DNA of 44,060 bases from Cephaloticoccus sp. (GCA_030833445.1 JAURHD010000020.1:1-44060), one strand, 5' to 3'. Positions 26,676 to 36,490 are shown, counted from the stretch's first letter. Translations and numbers: made by a program. Notes: a model not told the origin generated them from the sequence alone.

Positions 26676-27923
26676 ATGGAAGTTCAACCAAACCGTCGGG
26701 TAGTCATTACGGGCCTAGGGGTCGTCGCCTCAATTGGTCATAACGCCCATGATTTTTGGGCCTCCTTGCTGGCAGGAAAATCAGGCATCAACCGGATCAC
26801 GCATTTTGATCCGAGTGATTATGGCAGCCAGATAGGTGCTGAGGTGTTGGACTGGGATGCGGCAGCTCATATGGACCCCAAGGATGCCCGTCGGAACGAC
26901 CGGTATACCCAATTCGGTTTTGTAGCCGCCAAACAAGCGGTCCAAGACGCCAAGCTGGATGTATCCCATGAGAATGGTGACCGGGTTGGAGTTATGATTG
27001 GGTCGGGTATCGGCGGGATGCACACTTACGAGACGCAACTGCGAGTGTTGGATGAACGAGGTCCGCGCAAAGTATCCCCATTTACTATTCCTGCCCTGAT
27101 CGGAAATATGTGTGCGGGGTTGGTTGCGATTGCATATGGGGCCCGTGGTCCGAATTTTGGGTTGGTTTCCGCCTGCGCAACTGGAGCCCATGCTATTGGT
27201 GAAGCCGCCCATGCCATCCGTCGTGGTGATGCCGACGTAATGATCGCCGGCGGCAGTGAAGCGGCCATCACGCCCTTTGCCTATGCCAGCTTTTGTGCCA
27301 TGAAGGCGATGAGCACCCGTAATGACACACCGCAGACCGCCAGTCGTCCTTTTGAATTGAAACGCAACGGCTTTGTGATGGGTGAGGGCGCGGGTATTTT
27401 GGTGTTGGAATCCATGGAGCACGCCCAGGCCCGGGGTGCCCGGATCTATTGCGAATTAACCGGGTATGCTGCTACTTGCGACGCGTTTCATATTACCCAA
27501 CCAGACCCTGAAGGTAAGGGGCTGTCCCTGGCGATGAACCGGGCTCTGGCCAGCAGTGGCCTGCAGGCCGCCGACATCGATTATATCAACGCTCACGGGA
27601 CCTCTACCCCTTACAATGACAAGTATGAAACCCTCGCGATCAAGAAGGTGCTGGGTGACCATGCTTACCAGATTCCTGTCAGCTCCACCAAGTCGATGAC
27701 CGGCCACCTGCTGGGGGCCGCCGGCGGTATTGAGTCAGTGATTTGCGTCAAAACGATTGAGAGCGGCATGATTGCCCCCACCATTAATCTGGTGGAACCG
27801 GATCCCGATTGTGACCTGAATTTTGTGCCCAACACAGCCATCCAAAAATCGGTGCGCACTGTGCTGAGTAACAATCTGGGCTTCGGCGGCCAGAATGCCT
27901 CTTTGATTTTCCGGGCGCTTTGA
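26676..27923 (+). CDS. fabF: 3-oxoacyl-ACP synthase II
   Basis: A 415-aa condensing enzyme. The catalytic triad is clear: Cys167 in SACATGAHAIGEA, His307 in NAHGTSTPYND, His344 in TGHLLGAAGG, with Lys339 before it. The N-terminus RRVVITGLGVVA is standard. It elongates acyl-ACP with malonyl-ACP in fatty acid synthesis. It needs its own promoter or readthrough of the terminator just upstream; no strong promoter is obvious in the 35 bp between. It converges with the hybrid kinase gene, with a gap of 35 bp. Confidence 0.96.
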   Translation: MEVQPNRRVVITGLGVVASIGHNAHDFWASLLAGKSGINRITHFDPSDYGSQIGAEVLDWDAAAHMDPKDARRNDRYTQFGFVAAKQAVQDAKLDVSHENGDRVGVMIGSGIGGMHTYETQLRVLDERGPRKVSPFTIPALIGNMCAGLVAIAYGARGPNFGLVSACATGAHAIGEAAHAIRRGDADVMIAGGSEAAITPFAYASFCAMKAMSTRNDTPQTASRPFELKRNGFVMGEGAGILVLESMEHAQARGARIYCELTGYAATCDAFHITQPDPEGKGLSLAMNRALASSGLQAADIDYINAHGTSTPYNDKYETLAIKKVLGDHAYQIPVSSTKSMTGHLLGAAGGIESVICVKTIESGMIAPTINLVEPDPDCDLNFVPNTAIQKSVRTVLSNNLGFGGQNASLIFRAL

Positions 27924-27958
27924 ACGATGCGTTCGAATGGGAACGCACTATATCACCA

Positions 27959-29785
27959 TCAGGATGCCGATTCCGACGCAGGACTTACCCACCGATTCAA
28001 GCAATTGAACAATTCCTCCTGCCGGATCGGTTTGGTCAGAAAATCATCCATGCCTGCCGCCAGACAGGCTTCGCGATCCTGATTCATGGCATTGGCCGTC
28101 AGTGCGATGATCGGTAATGCCTTGCCCGCTAGCTCACTCCGGATTTGACGGGTGGCTTCAAAGCCATCCATCCCGGGCATCTGGCAATCCATTAACACTG
28201 CGTCCCAAGAACCATCCACGGCAGACCTGACGACCGCTTCACCGTTGCTCACGATGGAGCAAGTCACACCGATGCGCTTTAGCATGAGTTGGATGACGCG
28301 TTGATTAACCGCATCGTCTTCGGCGACCAGAATATTGGCTTGGAGTGTTTGGTTCGGCTTCACGGGTAACTGTTGAATGATCGGAATAACACCAAGGGCC
28401 AACTTAAACTCGATTTCAAATTGGAAAGTTGTCCCGCGCAGCCGATCGCTGCTGAGGTTTATATGTCCGCCCATGCGGTTTACCAGCCCCTGCGATATTG
28501 CGAGACCCAAGCCGCTGCCCCCGAATTTGCGCGTCGTTGAACTGTCCCCTTGAGTGAATACTTGGAAAAGTTTGGCTTGAGTGGATGGGTCGATGCCAAT
28601 GCCCGTGTCATGAATACTGAATTGGAGCGTAGTCGAGGTTTGGTCTAAGGCTACAACCGCCATGGACAAGTCGACCTGACCGCGTTCGGTAAATTTGATC
28701 GCATTGCCGGTGAGGTTGAGCAGCACCTGTTTCAAGCGAGCCGGATCCCCATCGACCCTGATGTTGGGACCTGGGGGAAGAATTAGATTCAGGCTCAACT
28801 TTTTTTCCACGGCCCGGGGCTGAAGCAGTGCGACTACTTCCCGCATGGCGACCGCGGGTTCAAAGGGGATGCATTCGAATTCCAGCTTGCCACTCTCCAC
28901 TTTGGAGAAATCCAAAATGTCATTCAGGAGTCTCAATAAGGTGTCGGCGGAGCCGGTGGCGATGTCCACTTGGGAGATTTGCTCGGCATCTAATTTCGAA
29001 TCCCGCAGGATCTGCAACATACCGATGATGCCGTTCATCGGGGTGCGAATCTCATGACTGATGGTGGCGAGAAAGTCTCCTTTGATCCGATTGGAGTCTT
29101 CCGCCCGTTCCTTGGCTTCCTTCAAGAGGCAGACAAAATCCTCATTTTCATAAACCAGCTGATACTGCCGAATCAGATCAGTGTGGTGTAATTCGGCTGT
29201 TTTATACAGGAATATGGAGTAGGTGAGGGTAACACCAGACAACAACCAGCCGCTTTCGCCGGCGATGAAAAACAGCACCCCGGCGGGGATCATGGTAATC
29301 GCGACGTAGAGATTGTAACTTAGTGGCACCGGGGCAAGTGAACGCGCCGCTCCGGCGTTCATGCCGGCGAGTATCATGATGAGCAACAGGCTGGAAAAGA
29401 AGCTGTCCTTGGAAAAGAAATTCCATCCGGCCCAGCCCCAAAGAGCGCCCGCCATGACCACTCCGATAATAAAATAAGTGCGCCAACGCGGCAACTCGGT
29501 TTGCGTCGGATTTCGCCGGACAAATGCGCCATTTAGCCCCAGGCGAACCAGTGAAATCGCAATGATCAGGCTATACCAACCCAACTTCAGCGGCCAACTG
29601 ACCAGTGGTCCAACTCCCACAAAGAGGATGGTTGCCAATACAAAATTTGAAAACAGGCCGAAACCGGCCGACCGATATAACAGCCGCGTCATTTGCGCAT
29701 CCACGCGGGCGGTAATTTCCGCGCTCACTTTGACTGGGTTTTCAGCCGGTTGACGGCATAAGCACGCGGACAGGGGATAAGCCAT
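27959..29785 (-). CDS. Hybrid sensor histidine kinase with C-terminal receiver
   Basis: Start placed at the ATG at 29785 (608 aa), because the further upstream ATG at 29866 lies inside the rpmB terminator. A GTG about 19 codons further in is another option. About six transmembrane helices at roughly 35-190 form a membrane sensor without a large periplasmic domain. A HisKA domain follows ([16 protein letters not shown], phospho-His), then HATPase_c ([37 protein letters not shown]) and a receiver domain ([12 protein letters not shown], Asp in [18 protein letters not shown]). No Hpt domain is present, so phosphotransfer to a regulator elsewhere is expected. Signal unknown. Confidence 0.9.
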   Translation of the reverse strand: MAYPLSACLCRQPAENPVKVSAEITARVDAQMTRLLYRSAGFGLFSNFVLATILFVGVGPLVSWPLKLGWYSLIIAISLVRLGLNGAFVRRNPTQTELPRWRTYFIIGVVMAGALWGWAGWNFFSKDSFFSSLLLIMILAGMNAGAARSLAPVPLSYNLYVAITMIPAGVLFFIAGESGWLLSGVTLTYSIFLYKTAELHHTDLIRQYQLVYENEDFVCLLKEAKERAEDSNRIKGDFLATISHEIRTPMNGIIGMLQILRDSKLDAEQISQVDIATGSADTLLRLLNDILDFSKVESGKLEFECIPFEPAVAMREVVALLQPRAVEKKLSLNLILPPGPNIRVDGDPARLKQVLLNLTGNAIKFTERGQVDLSMAVVALDQTSTTLQFSIHDTGIGIDPSTQAKLFQVFTQGDSSTTRKFGGSGLGLAISQGLVNRMGGHINLSSDRLRGTTFQFEIEFKLALGVIPIIQQLPVKPNQTLQANILVAEDDAVNQRVIQLMLKRIGVTCSIVSNGEAVVRSAVDGSWDAVLMDCQMPGMDGFEATRQIRSELAGKALPIIALTANAMNQDREACLAAGMDDFLTKPIRQEELFNCLNRWVSPASESAS

Positions 29786-29827
29786 ATGACCGGGAATAGT
29801 CACATTGTGCAAGGTGATCCCGGCCCA

Positions 29828-29858
29828 AAGAAAAACCCGCAGAAATGAATCTGCGGGT
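29828..29858 (-). terminator. Rho-independent terminator after rpmB
   Basis: On the minus strand a perfect 9-bp stem (ACCCGCAGA/TCTGCGGGT) with a 6-nt loop is followed by TTTTCTTT. It lies 28 bp after the rpmB stop and decides that the hybrid kinase must start further downstream. Confidence 0.92.
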
Positions 29859-29885
29859 CGTATCAAACGAAAATGTAAACGGTAA

Positions 29886-30116
29886 TCAGGCCTTTTGGAC
29901 CAAACCGGCTTTGATAGCCTTCACCGAGACCAGCATGCGCTTGGTGCCGCCGTTAGGCAGCTTCACGCGGATGCGTTGAAGGTTGGGACGAAACTTACGT
30001 GACGTAATGCTGGTCACGTGCGTGCCGATGCCGCCGCTCTTTTTGCTCTGTCCCTTGCGATTAATGGAGCTACCCATGGTAGGGCGCTTACCGGTGATTG
30101 CACAAATTCTTGCCAT
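29886..30116 (-). CDS. rpmB: 50S ribosomal protein L28
   Basis: A 76-aa basic protein starting [20 protein letters not shown] and ending with the [15 protein letters not shown] helix, the standard L28 pattern. It belongs to the large ribosomal subunit. Residue 5 (Cys) is single and no CxxC zinc pair is present, so this is the zinc-independent form. It lies 71 bp after the MidA-like gene and is followed by its own terminator; rpmG is not adjacent. Confidence 0.96.
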   Translation of the reverse strand: MARICAITGKRPTMGSSINRKGQSKKSGGIGTHVTSITSRKFRPNLQRIRVKLPNGGTKRMLVSVKAIKAGLVQKA

Positions 30117-30187
30117 GATTTCAGTGGTTAAAGGTTAATTACTAGTGGTTTGCCGACCCTTGAAGCAAGGGGATTTTCAATTATCTT

Positions 30188-31189
30188 TCAATTGGGTCGA
30201 CGACGGCTGTGCAGCACTTGAAATTTTTGCCCAAGATTCCCCGGGTGAAGCAGTTGCATAATCGACTGCTTTCGCCGGCTCAAATGCGCCGCGTCGGTTT
30301 TGGCAATTTTTTCAAGTAATTGATTCGCGTGGTGAATGAGAAAGGCTTCTTGGGATTCAAGCTGTGGAGGCTCAAACCCACATTTTCCCAAGGCATCGGC
30401 TAACCAGTCCCAGCATACATGACACGTGATATCCTGTTCGCCAGGTCTCGCCAGTAATTCGTTGGTCTGCATGTGACGAAAATAAGCTCTGGCGGTGCCC
30501 TGAGGGGTATGTTGGATCAATTCCGCATAAGATTTCCCGTAATCTGCCGCGATAAACAATCCGTCCCAGGGTTGCTGGCAGAATTCCTCAAGTAGGGCGA
30601 CCGCTGCGCTTGGAGCATCAAACCGGTAACCCTCAGGTGCAATGTCCGGGAGAAAATCCGGAATGGGTTCAACGTGAAATTCCACTTCGTGAAAATTTCC
30701 GGCACGAAGTTGCACCCCTATTTCATGCCAGATACCGCCACGACTGACGAAGCGGCGAAATGGCTGGGCGTCAAAGAGCTCATTCGAGAATACGACACAG
30801 GAACCGCTGATTGTGGGGATCTCGCCCACACGAATAGTCCGGGTATGGGCAAAGCCATGGTCGACTCCCTCGAGGATACCACCCCCGGGCTCGGCGCCAA
30901 TTTCGACAAAAGTCATTTCGGCCACGGCGGCTGGACTGAGAATTTGGGTGGCGGCATTGGCAATCAGCTCCCCGAAAATTGCACCTGATGTGGACGCGGT
31001 ATAAAAATCCGTACCCTGACCATAACCCACGCGGGCTTTGGCCTGACGGTAATACCCGACTTGCTCGTCATATAGGGCGAGATCCATGAACTGTGCAAAG
31101 TCCATCATCTGTTCACCACCGGCCAAAGCTTGGAAGCGGGCGACGAATGTCGGGGAGGGCGGTTCAGGCTGGTTGGTTGACGATCCCAT
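30188..31189 (-). CDS. MidA/NDUFAF7-family SAM-dependent methyltransferase
   Basis: A 333-aa protein with MMDFAQFMDLALYDEQVGYY near residue 28, the first-domain signature of COG1565. TDFYTASTSGAIFGELIA, the SAM-binding EIGAEPGGGILEG, and SNELFDAQPFRRF follow. The mitochondrial relative methylates an Arg of complex I; the bacterial substrate is unknown. The SAM loop is EIGAEPGGG where many relatives read ExGAGxG, a small deviation. The start is only 16 bp from the divergent protease start. The preceding DNA is entirely coding on the other strand. Confidence 0.88.
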   Translation of the reverse strand: MGSSTNQPEPPSPTFVARFQALAGGEQMMDFAQFMDLALYDEQVGYYRQAKARVGYGQGTDFYTASTSGAIFGELIANAATQILSPAAVAEMTFVEIGAEPGGGILEGVDHGFAHTRTIRVGEIPTISGSCVVFSNELFDAQPFRRFVSRGGIWHEIGVQLRAGNFHEVEFHVEPIPDFLPDIAPEGYRFDAPSAAVALLEEFCQQPWDGLFIAADYGKSYAELIQHTPQGTARAYFRHMQTNELLARPGEQDITCHVCWDWLADALGKCGFEPPQLESQEAFLIHHANQLLEKIAKTDAAHLSRRKQSIMQLLHPGNLGQKFQVLHSRRRPN

Positions 31190-31205
31190 TTACAAAGCGA
31201 AGCAG

Positions 31206-32525
31206 ATGGACACAGTCCGGCCTATGCTCAAACGCTTTCTCACGCTGGCAATCGGTGCCGCCTTGGGGTTGTTACTTGCCGCAGTATCGCTGCGGGTGGC
31301 GGCAGCGTGGGGATTTCTGCCGAATCGCGAATTGAATCGCTCGGCGGACTACGTCAGCGATGTGCTCAAAATAGTGCACGAAAACTATGTTGAAGCTGGT
31401 GAGGTGGGCTATGATCTACTGGCCCGCAAAGCCATCCACGGAGTGGTGGAATCACTGGATCCGCATTCAGAATTTTTGGAGGCAGATCAATTTGGAAATT
31501 TTGAGGATGACCTGGATGGTGACTTTTGCGGGATCGGAGTGCAGGTCGAAATTCGTAACGAACGGATCGTCGTGATTGCCCCGATAGCTGGCTCGCCGGC
31601 TGAGCGGGTGGGCATACTAAGAGGCGATGAGATCATTAAAGTGGACGGTCAAATCCTGGGCCCAAAATCACCCGTGGATGATGCCATCAGGCGGTTGCGC
31701 GGCAAACCAAACACCAAGGTTGTCGTGGAGGTTCGTCGACCCAGCAGCAACAAGCTCATGGAAATGACTCTCGTTCGGAAAGTAATCGAGGTTGATAGTG
31801 TCCGTGAGGTTCAATTGCTCGCCGGCAATATTGGGTATGTTCAGTTGGCTGATTTTTCCGCTCATACGGGAGAGCAATTTCTCACCGCCTTGGGGAGTTT
31901 ATTGCAACAAGGTGCCGAATCCCTGATTCTCGATTTACGCAACAACCCGGGCGGATTGCTCGAGTCTGCCGTGGAAGTGGCTGAGCCGTTTTTCAATGAA
32001 GACGAACTGGTGGTCTATACCCAAGGTCGTCGGCCCGAGGATCGTGAAGATTTGCTTTCCCAAATGCATGGACCGCCGGTGCAAATGCCGATAGCGGTGC
32101 TAATCAATGCCGGCACGGCGAGTGCGGCAGAAATTGTCACCGGCGCGCTCAAGGATACCCGCCGGGCGGTCATAGTCGGTGAGCGTTCATTCGGCAAAGG
32201 GTCCGTGCAGACCATATTCAAACTTCGTAACGGGGAGGGGATGCGGATCACCACGGCTCGTTACTTCACGCCCAGTGGGGTCAGTATCCACGGCAAGGGC
32301 ATTGCCCCGCAAATTGAGGTGATCATGAGCCCGGAGGAGGATAGCAAACTGCGCCTGCAAAAGGTCCGTGGTGATGTGACCGACCCGGTTGAGTTCAAGG
32401 AGCGCTTTGGCTTCACTCCCATTTTGGATCGGCAATTGATCACGGCCATGGATGCATTGAAGGGTGTTATGCTAATAAATAATCGTTCCGGATCCGTGAA
32501 AACTAAAGCAGCTGACGGCCCATGA
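31206..32525 (+). CDS. S41-family C-terminal processing protease (CtpA/Prc-like)
   Basis: From the ATG at 31206 the protein has 439 aa (a second ATG at 31224 is possible). It has an N-terminal signal or anchor helix (LTLAIGAALGLLLAAVSL), the N-terminal S41 domain (VSDVLKIVHENYVE, GVVESLDPHSEFLE), a PDZ domain at about 95-180 (IAPIAGSPAERVGILRGDEI) and the protease core. The core has DLRNNPGGLL, the catalytic Ser in NAGTASAAEIVTGAL and the Lys in GERSFGKGSVQ. These periplasmic proteases trim C-termini of envelope proteins. The end overlaps tsaD by ATGA. No Shine-Dalgarno sequence beyond a weak GAAG. Confidence 0.93.
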   Translation: MDTVRPMLKRFLTLAIGAALGLLLAAVSLRVAAAWGFLPNRELNRSADYVSDVLKIVHENYVEAGEVGYDLLARKAIHGVVESLDPHSEFLEADQFGNFEDDLDGDFCGIGVQVEIRNERIVVIAPIAGSPAERVGILRGDEIIKVDGQILGPKSPVDDAIRRLRGKPNTKVVVEVRRPSSNKLMEMTLVRKVIEVDSVREVQLLAGNIGYVQLADFSAHTGEQFLTALGSLLQQGAESLILDLRNNPGGLLESAVEVAEPFFNEDELVVYTQGRRPEDREDLLSQMHGPPVQMPIAVLINAGTASAAEIVTGALKDTRRAVIVGERSFGKGSVQTIFKLRNGEGMRITTARYFTPSGVSIHGKGIAPQIEVIMSPEEDSKLRLQKVRGDVTDPVEFKERFGFTPILDRQLITAMDALKGVMLINNRSGSVKTKAADGP

Positions 32526-33565
32526 TACTGGCATTGGAAAGTTCCTGTGATGAAACCGCGGTGGCAATCTTCAATCCCGCTGTCGGGATGGTGGGTGAGT
32601 GGATTCATAGTCAGATCGCCCTGCATGAAAAACATGGTGGGGTTGTCCCGGATTTGGCCACCCGGGAACATTTGCGCAAATTTCCCGTCTTGCTGGCCCA
32701 AGCACGGGATGAATTTGGATTTGCTGGCATTACTCGGGTTGCTGTAACGCAGGGACCTGGTTTGGCAGCTTGTCTGGCGATTGGCGTTGCCTCGGCCAAG
32801 GCCCTCGCCACGGCGCTGAAAGTGCCTGTCGTGGGCATTAATCATCTTAGAGCGCATGCCTTTTCACCTTTCATCTCGTTGCACGCAGAATCCCCGGAAG
32901 ACTTTGATGCCGCCTTGGAAAAATTATTACCCCATTTGGCGTTGATTGTATCCGGTGGGAATACCCTGTTGATCGAGATCGATCGGAACCGCCGGATCCG
33001 GGTGATTTCCACCACCCGGGATGATGCGGCGGGAGAAGCCTTGGACAAAGGAGCCAAACTTCTTGGATTGGGATACCCGGGGGGGCCTTTCGTGGAACGG
33101 CTGGCTCGCACGGGCAATGCCGAAGCCTACGATTTTCCGCGAGGCATGGGGCGCCGTGATAATCTCGACTTCAGCTTCTCGGGCTTGAAAACGAGTCTAC
33201 GTTATCAGTTGGAGAAGATGTCGGAAGCTGAGGTTGCGGCGAAACTGCCGGATCTGTGCGCCAGTTATCAGCAGGCGGTTATCGATGCCCTGATGCGCAA
33301 ATTGAAGTTTGCAGCTGAACAGCAGGATTACGCCAGCATGGGACTTTCCGGTGGAGTCGCAAACAATGGGCTCCTGCGCACATCCATTACCCGACTGGCA
33401 AACCAACAGCGTATTCCTGTTTTACTGGCCGCTCCTCGTCATACGGGGGACAATGCCGGTATGATTGCATTTGCTGCCTGGATTGATCGCACTGGTGTGG
33501 ATGTGACCAGTGGCATGGGACTGGAAATCAATCCGGATGCCACTCCGGGCAACGGGACTGATTAA
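32522..33565 (+). CDS. tsaD: tRNA N6-adenosine threonylcarbamoyltransferase
   Basis: A 347-aa ASKHA-fold protein: start ILALESSCDETAVAIF, the PDLATREHL helix, metal-binding His pair in NHLRAH (canonical HLEGH, both His kept), SGGNTLL, DDAAGEALDKGAKLLGLGYPGG, FSFSGLKTSL and SGGVANNGLL. With TsaB, TsaE and TsaC, which are not in this window, it makes t6A37 in ANN-decoding tRNAs. It is coupled to the S41 protease by ATGA, and its stop is 5 bp from the end of the convergent rpoN gene. Confidence 0.96.
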   Translation: MILALESSCDETAVAIFNPAVGMVGEWIHSQIALHEKHGGVVPDLATREHLRKFPVLLAQARDEFGFAGITRVAVTQGPGLAACLAIGVASAKALATALKVPVVGINHLRAHAFSPFISLHAESPEDFDAALEKLLPHLALIVSGGNTLLIEIDRNRRIRVISTTRDDAAGEALDKGAKLLGLGYPGGPFVERLARTGNAEAYDFPRGMGRRDNLDFSFSGLKTSLRYQLEKMSEAEVAAKLPDLCASYQQAVIDALMRKLKFAAEQQDYASMGLSGGVANNGLLRTSITRLANQQRIPVLLAAPRHTGDNAGMIAFAAWIDRTGVDVTSGMGLEINPDATPGNGTD

Positions 33566-33570
33566 TGGTT

Positions 33571-35040
33571 TCAAGTATAATCCCGGCGCAGGTTACTAGG
33601 GAGAATCCCAAGTTCTTCGCGGTATTTGGCCACGGTGCGGCGTGCGATATTTAGTCCCTTGTCCTGCAATTTGCCGACCAGAGCCTGATCACTCAGTGGC
33701 GAGGATTTGTCTTCAACCGTGATCAAATCCGCAATGAGCTCCTTTACGCTGGTATTTGATACCGCATCGCCGCTTTCGGCCTGATATCCGGTGGTGAAGA
33801 AGTATTTGAATTCGAAAACCCCGTGCGGGGTCTTGATGTATTTGTTGGCAATGGCCCGGCTCACGGTGGTTTCGTGCACGCCAACAATATCAGCCACCTG
33901 CGTCATCGTCAGCGGCTTCAAGCGTGACACTCCTTGTTCGAAGAAATCCATCTGCGCTTTCAATATCTCCCTGGTGATTCGTTCGATCGTGCGTTGCCGC
34001 TGCTCGATGGAATCAATCAGGAATTTTCCCGAACGCATGCGCTCACGCAGATAATCCCGTTCCGATTTCGAAAGCGTGCCTTTGGCGATCATTTCCCGGT
34101 AGGTATTGGAAATCCGCAGGCGGGGGATGTAGTCACTGTTGAGGACAATCTTCCATTCGTCGTCGTCTTTGAACACGGTTACGTCGGGCTCGACCACACG
34201 GTTGGTATCTTCACTGAATTTTCGACCGGGTGCGGGATCCAATTTTCCAATTTCTTCGATGGCCAATTGGATGTCGTCGGGATTTGCCCCCAATTTTCTC
34301 GCCAGTTCGGGGATTCGTCTCCGGGCCAGAAGGGGAAAATGATCACGGACAATACGGGCCGCCAATGAGCTGCCTCTGTCTTTGCTGTTAAGCTGCGCCA
34401 GGAGGCATTCCTCAAGGGACTCACTACCGATTCCAGGTGGATCGAATGTGCGCAGGGCTTGGAGGGCTTCCTGAATCGCGGCCAAGCACAAACCGGATTG
34501 GAGGGCGGCATCTGCCGGGTTCTGGGTGAGGAAACCGCGTTCATCAATGCTTCCGATCAAATGGCGCAGTGCTTCCAATGTTTCATCGGGCAGGTCGGCC
34601 ATTTCGGCCTGCTGCATCAGGTGTTCCTGTAAGGAAGGCACACTCACCAGTGAGTCCATGGAGTGCTGGCGTTTTTCTGCATCCTCAGTGGTGAAAGGCT
34701 GGGTGCCGCCCGCTTGGTTCATGTAATCCCGCCAATCTTCATCCAACTTGCCCAATATTTCGAATTCCTTGGAAAAATCCAATTCATCCCTACTGCCTTC
34801 ATTCTGATCGGTGCTTTCGTCGTTATCCCTTTCATTCTCTGCTTTTTCCTGATCCAGGCTGACCCCATCCGATGGCAATTCCTCCAACGTAGGATTACTC
34901 TGTAGCTCTTCCTGGATCTCCGAACGCAGGTCCATGGCGGCGACCTGCAGAATCTTCAGCGATTGCCGCAGTTGCGGAGCCAGGACGAGTGACTGCGTCT
35001 GCCTTTGGCGTAGGTCGTGGCTATATCCAGGCCCGCTCAT
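33571..35040 (-). CDS. rpoN: RNA polymerase sigma-54 factor
   Basis: Start taken at the ATG at 35040 (489 aa); a TTG two codons earlier is less likely. Region I (TQSLVLAPQLRQSLKILQ) binds activators and core. The acidic region II (about 55-105, rich in Glu/Asp) follows. The core-binding domain, the helix-turn-helix TMTQVADIVGVHETTVSRAI and the RpoN box ARRTVAKYRE at 466-475 are all present. Sigma-54 reads -24/-12 promoters with enhancer-binding activators. It lies 30 bp downstream of a Ser/Thr kinase gene on the same strand, probably one transcript. Confidence 0.97.
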   Translation of the reverse strand: MSGPGYSHDLRQRQTQSLVLAPQLRQSLKILQVAAMDLRSEIQEELQSNPTLEELPSDGVSLDQEKAENERDNDESTDQNEGSRDELDFSKEFEILGKLDEDWRDYMNQAGGTQPFTTEDAEKRQHSMDSLVSVPSLQEHLMQQAEMADLPDETLEALRHLIGSIDERGFLTQNPADAALQSGLCLAAIQEALQALRTFDPPGIGSESLEECLLAQLNSKDRGSSLAARIVRDHFPLLARRRIPELARKLGANPDDIQLAIEEIGKLDPAPGRKFSEDTNRVVEPDVTVFKDDDEWKIVLNSDYIPRLRISNTYREMIAKGTLSKSERDYLRERMRSGKFLIDSIEQRQRTIERITREILKAQMDFFEQGVSRLKPLTMTQVADIVGVHETTVSRAIANKYIKTPHGVFEFKYFFTTGYQAESGDAVSNTSVKELIADLITVEDKSSPLSDQALVGKLQDKGLNIARRTVAKYREELGILPSNLRRDYT

Positions 35041-35070
35041 GCGCAAAATACCGAATTGAGTTGTGCATGC

Positions 35071-36045
35071 TCAGGGGTTGGAGCTGTAGATGGGTGGACG
35101 GGAGCCGGTATCATGAAAGTCAAAAAGCTCCTTCAGATAAGCTCCCAATTTCTCAATCGTGGGGCCGTAACGATCGCTGTAGAGATAGACTTCGAGATCC
35201 GTCAGCATCTCGTAGGCGCTTTGATAACGTTTGTCCCGGTCGCGTTGGAGGGCTTTCTGGATGATCGCATCCAACGGGGCGTCGATTTCTGCGCGCAGTG
35301 TCCCAAATTTGGGTATGGGCATTGTCTGGATGTTGCGCCGCGACTGACTGCGATCCATGGCGCGAAATATATTTTTCCCCAGCAGCAACTCTGTCAGCAC
35401 AATGCCGAGAGGGAATAAATCAGCCCGTGCATCGGTGACAGCATAACTGGCCTGCTCGGGGGAGAGATATTCATCCTTACCTGCGATCACCTTGCCTTCT
35501 TCGTTATACATCAGGTCCAAAGCCTTCGCGATGCCGAAGTCGGTCAGCTTAACATCGCCTTCGTAGGCCATCAGGATATTTTTGGGACCAATATCGCGAT
35601 GAACGATGTAGAGATGGCGGCCTTCCCGGTCGCATTTCTGGTGCGCATAGGCCAAGCCACGCGCCACGCGGGAAACAATAAACACCGCCAGCTCGACCGG
35701 TATTGGGCGGCCCAAGGCTTGGTGCCGCTCGATGAATTGTTCGAGATTCACCCCGCGCACGAACTCCATCACCATGAAATATTGTCCGCCCATCTTACCC
35801 AGATGGTAGGTCTGCACGATACTGGTATGGATGAGATCCGCGACCAGTCGTGCCTCGCCAATGAAGTTTTTCTGAAATTCCGGGATGGCCGAGTATTCTT
35901 CCCTGATCAGTTTTACGGCGACGGTTTTGCGGAAATTACCTGCACCCAATTGCGCTGCTTCATAGACCAGCCCCATACCGCCTTCGGCCAGTTTGCGCAC
36001 CATCTCGTAATTGATCTCGGTGAAGAGTTGTTTCAGTGAACTCAC
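35071..36045 (-). CDS. Hanks-type Ser/Thr protein kinase
   Basis: The 324-aa cytoplasmic kinase has a Gly-rich loop [12 protein letters not shown] at 19-30, Lys45 in VAVKLI, Glu64 of helix C, the catalytic loop HRDIGPKN at 149-156, DFG at 169-171 and YLSPEQ in place of APE at 193-198. The catalytic loop Lys (HRDxKPxN) is Gly here; HRDxS/GPxN variants are seen in active bacterial kinases, so it is probably functional. No transmembrane helix, PASTA or other sensor domain follows; the C-terminus ends soon after the kinase fold. It sits directly upstream of rpoN. Confidence 0.92.
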   Translation of the reverse strand: MSSLKQLFTEINYEMVRKLAEGGMGLVYEAAQLGAGNFRKTVAVKLIREEYSAIPEFQKNFIGEARLVADLIHTSIVQTYHLGKMGGQYFMVMEFVRGVNLEQFIERHQALGRPIPVELAVFIVSRVARGLAYAHQKCDREGRHLYIVHRDIGPKNILMAYEGDVKLTDFGIAKALDLMYNEEGKVIAGKDEYLSPEQASYAVTDARADLFPLGIVLTELLLGKNIFRAMDRSQSRRNIQTMPIPKFGTLRAEIDAPLDAIIQKALQRDRDKRYQSAYEMLTDLEVYLYSDRYGPTIEKLGAYLKELFDFHDTGSRPPIYSSNP

Positions 36046-36133
36046 GCCGCGAGCAAAGGAGTGGAACTATCCACTGGCAAGTAATCTGTCACCCATCCGG
36101 CCCGATTCCTGCTGTGCTACGCCCAAGGCTGGT

Positions 36134-36161
36134 TTGACAGGGGCTAAATCCGGGCTACTTT
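36134..36161 (+). promoter_or_regulatory. Candidate sigma-70 promoter of the iscA-like gene, possibly leaderless
   Basis: A perfect -35 box TTGACA at 36134-36139, a 16-nt spacer and TACTTT at 36156-36161 (3 of 6 matches to TATAAT). Transcription would begin about 7 nt later, at the ATG at 36168 itself. No Shine-Dalgarno sequence precedes that ATG, which fits a leaderless message. Confidence 0.45.
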
Positions 36162-36167
36162 CCGTTT

Positions 36168-36485
36168 ATGATCACTCTCACCGCAAGGGCGGCTGCCCAA
36201 ATCCGGGCCATGCAAAAAGAAGCTAGCGTTGAGGACAAACCACTGCGCGTGTTGGTCGAGTCGGGTGGTTGTTCAGGATTTCAATACGGCATGTCGTTTG
36301 ATGCGCCGAAAGCCGAGGACACGCGGCTGGAGAGTGAGGGAATCCAGATCGTGATGGATGCTCCCAGTCTGGCCTACATGCAGGGTAGCCGGATCGACTT
36401 TGATGACGGGCTTCAGGGCAAGGGGTTTGAAATTCAAAACCCCAATGCTCAAAGCACCTGCGGCTGCGGTAAGTCCTTCAATTAA
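36168..36485 (+). CDS. A-type iron-sulfur carrier (IscA/ErpA/HesB family)
   Basis: A 105-aa protein with start MITLTARAAAQIRAM and the three cluster cysteines: one in SGGCSGFQYG near residue 35 and two in CGCGKSF at the C-terminus. Length and spacing match IscA/ErpA. It delivers Fe-S clusters to apo-enzymes; the Fe-S rich ActB in this window is one plausible client. No other isc or suf gene is adjacent. Its stop is 5 bp from the end of the convergent menaquinone methyltransferase. Confidence 0.93.
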   Translation: MITLTARAAAQIRAMQKEASVEDKPLRVLVESGGCSGFQYGMSFDAPKAEDTRLESEGIQIVMDAPSLAYMQGSRIDFDDGLQGKGFEIQNPNAQSTCGCGKSFN

Positions 36486-36490
36486 GCAGA

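Noticed and set aside
30139-30175. Small inverted repeat between the MidA-like gene and rpmB
   Set aside because: The stem CCCTTG/CAAGGG has only a 3-nt loop and no T-run on the relevant strand; likely chance.
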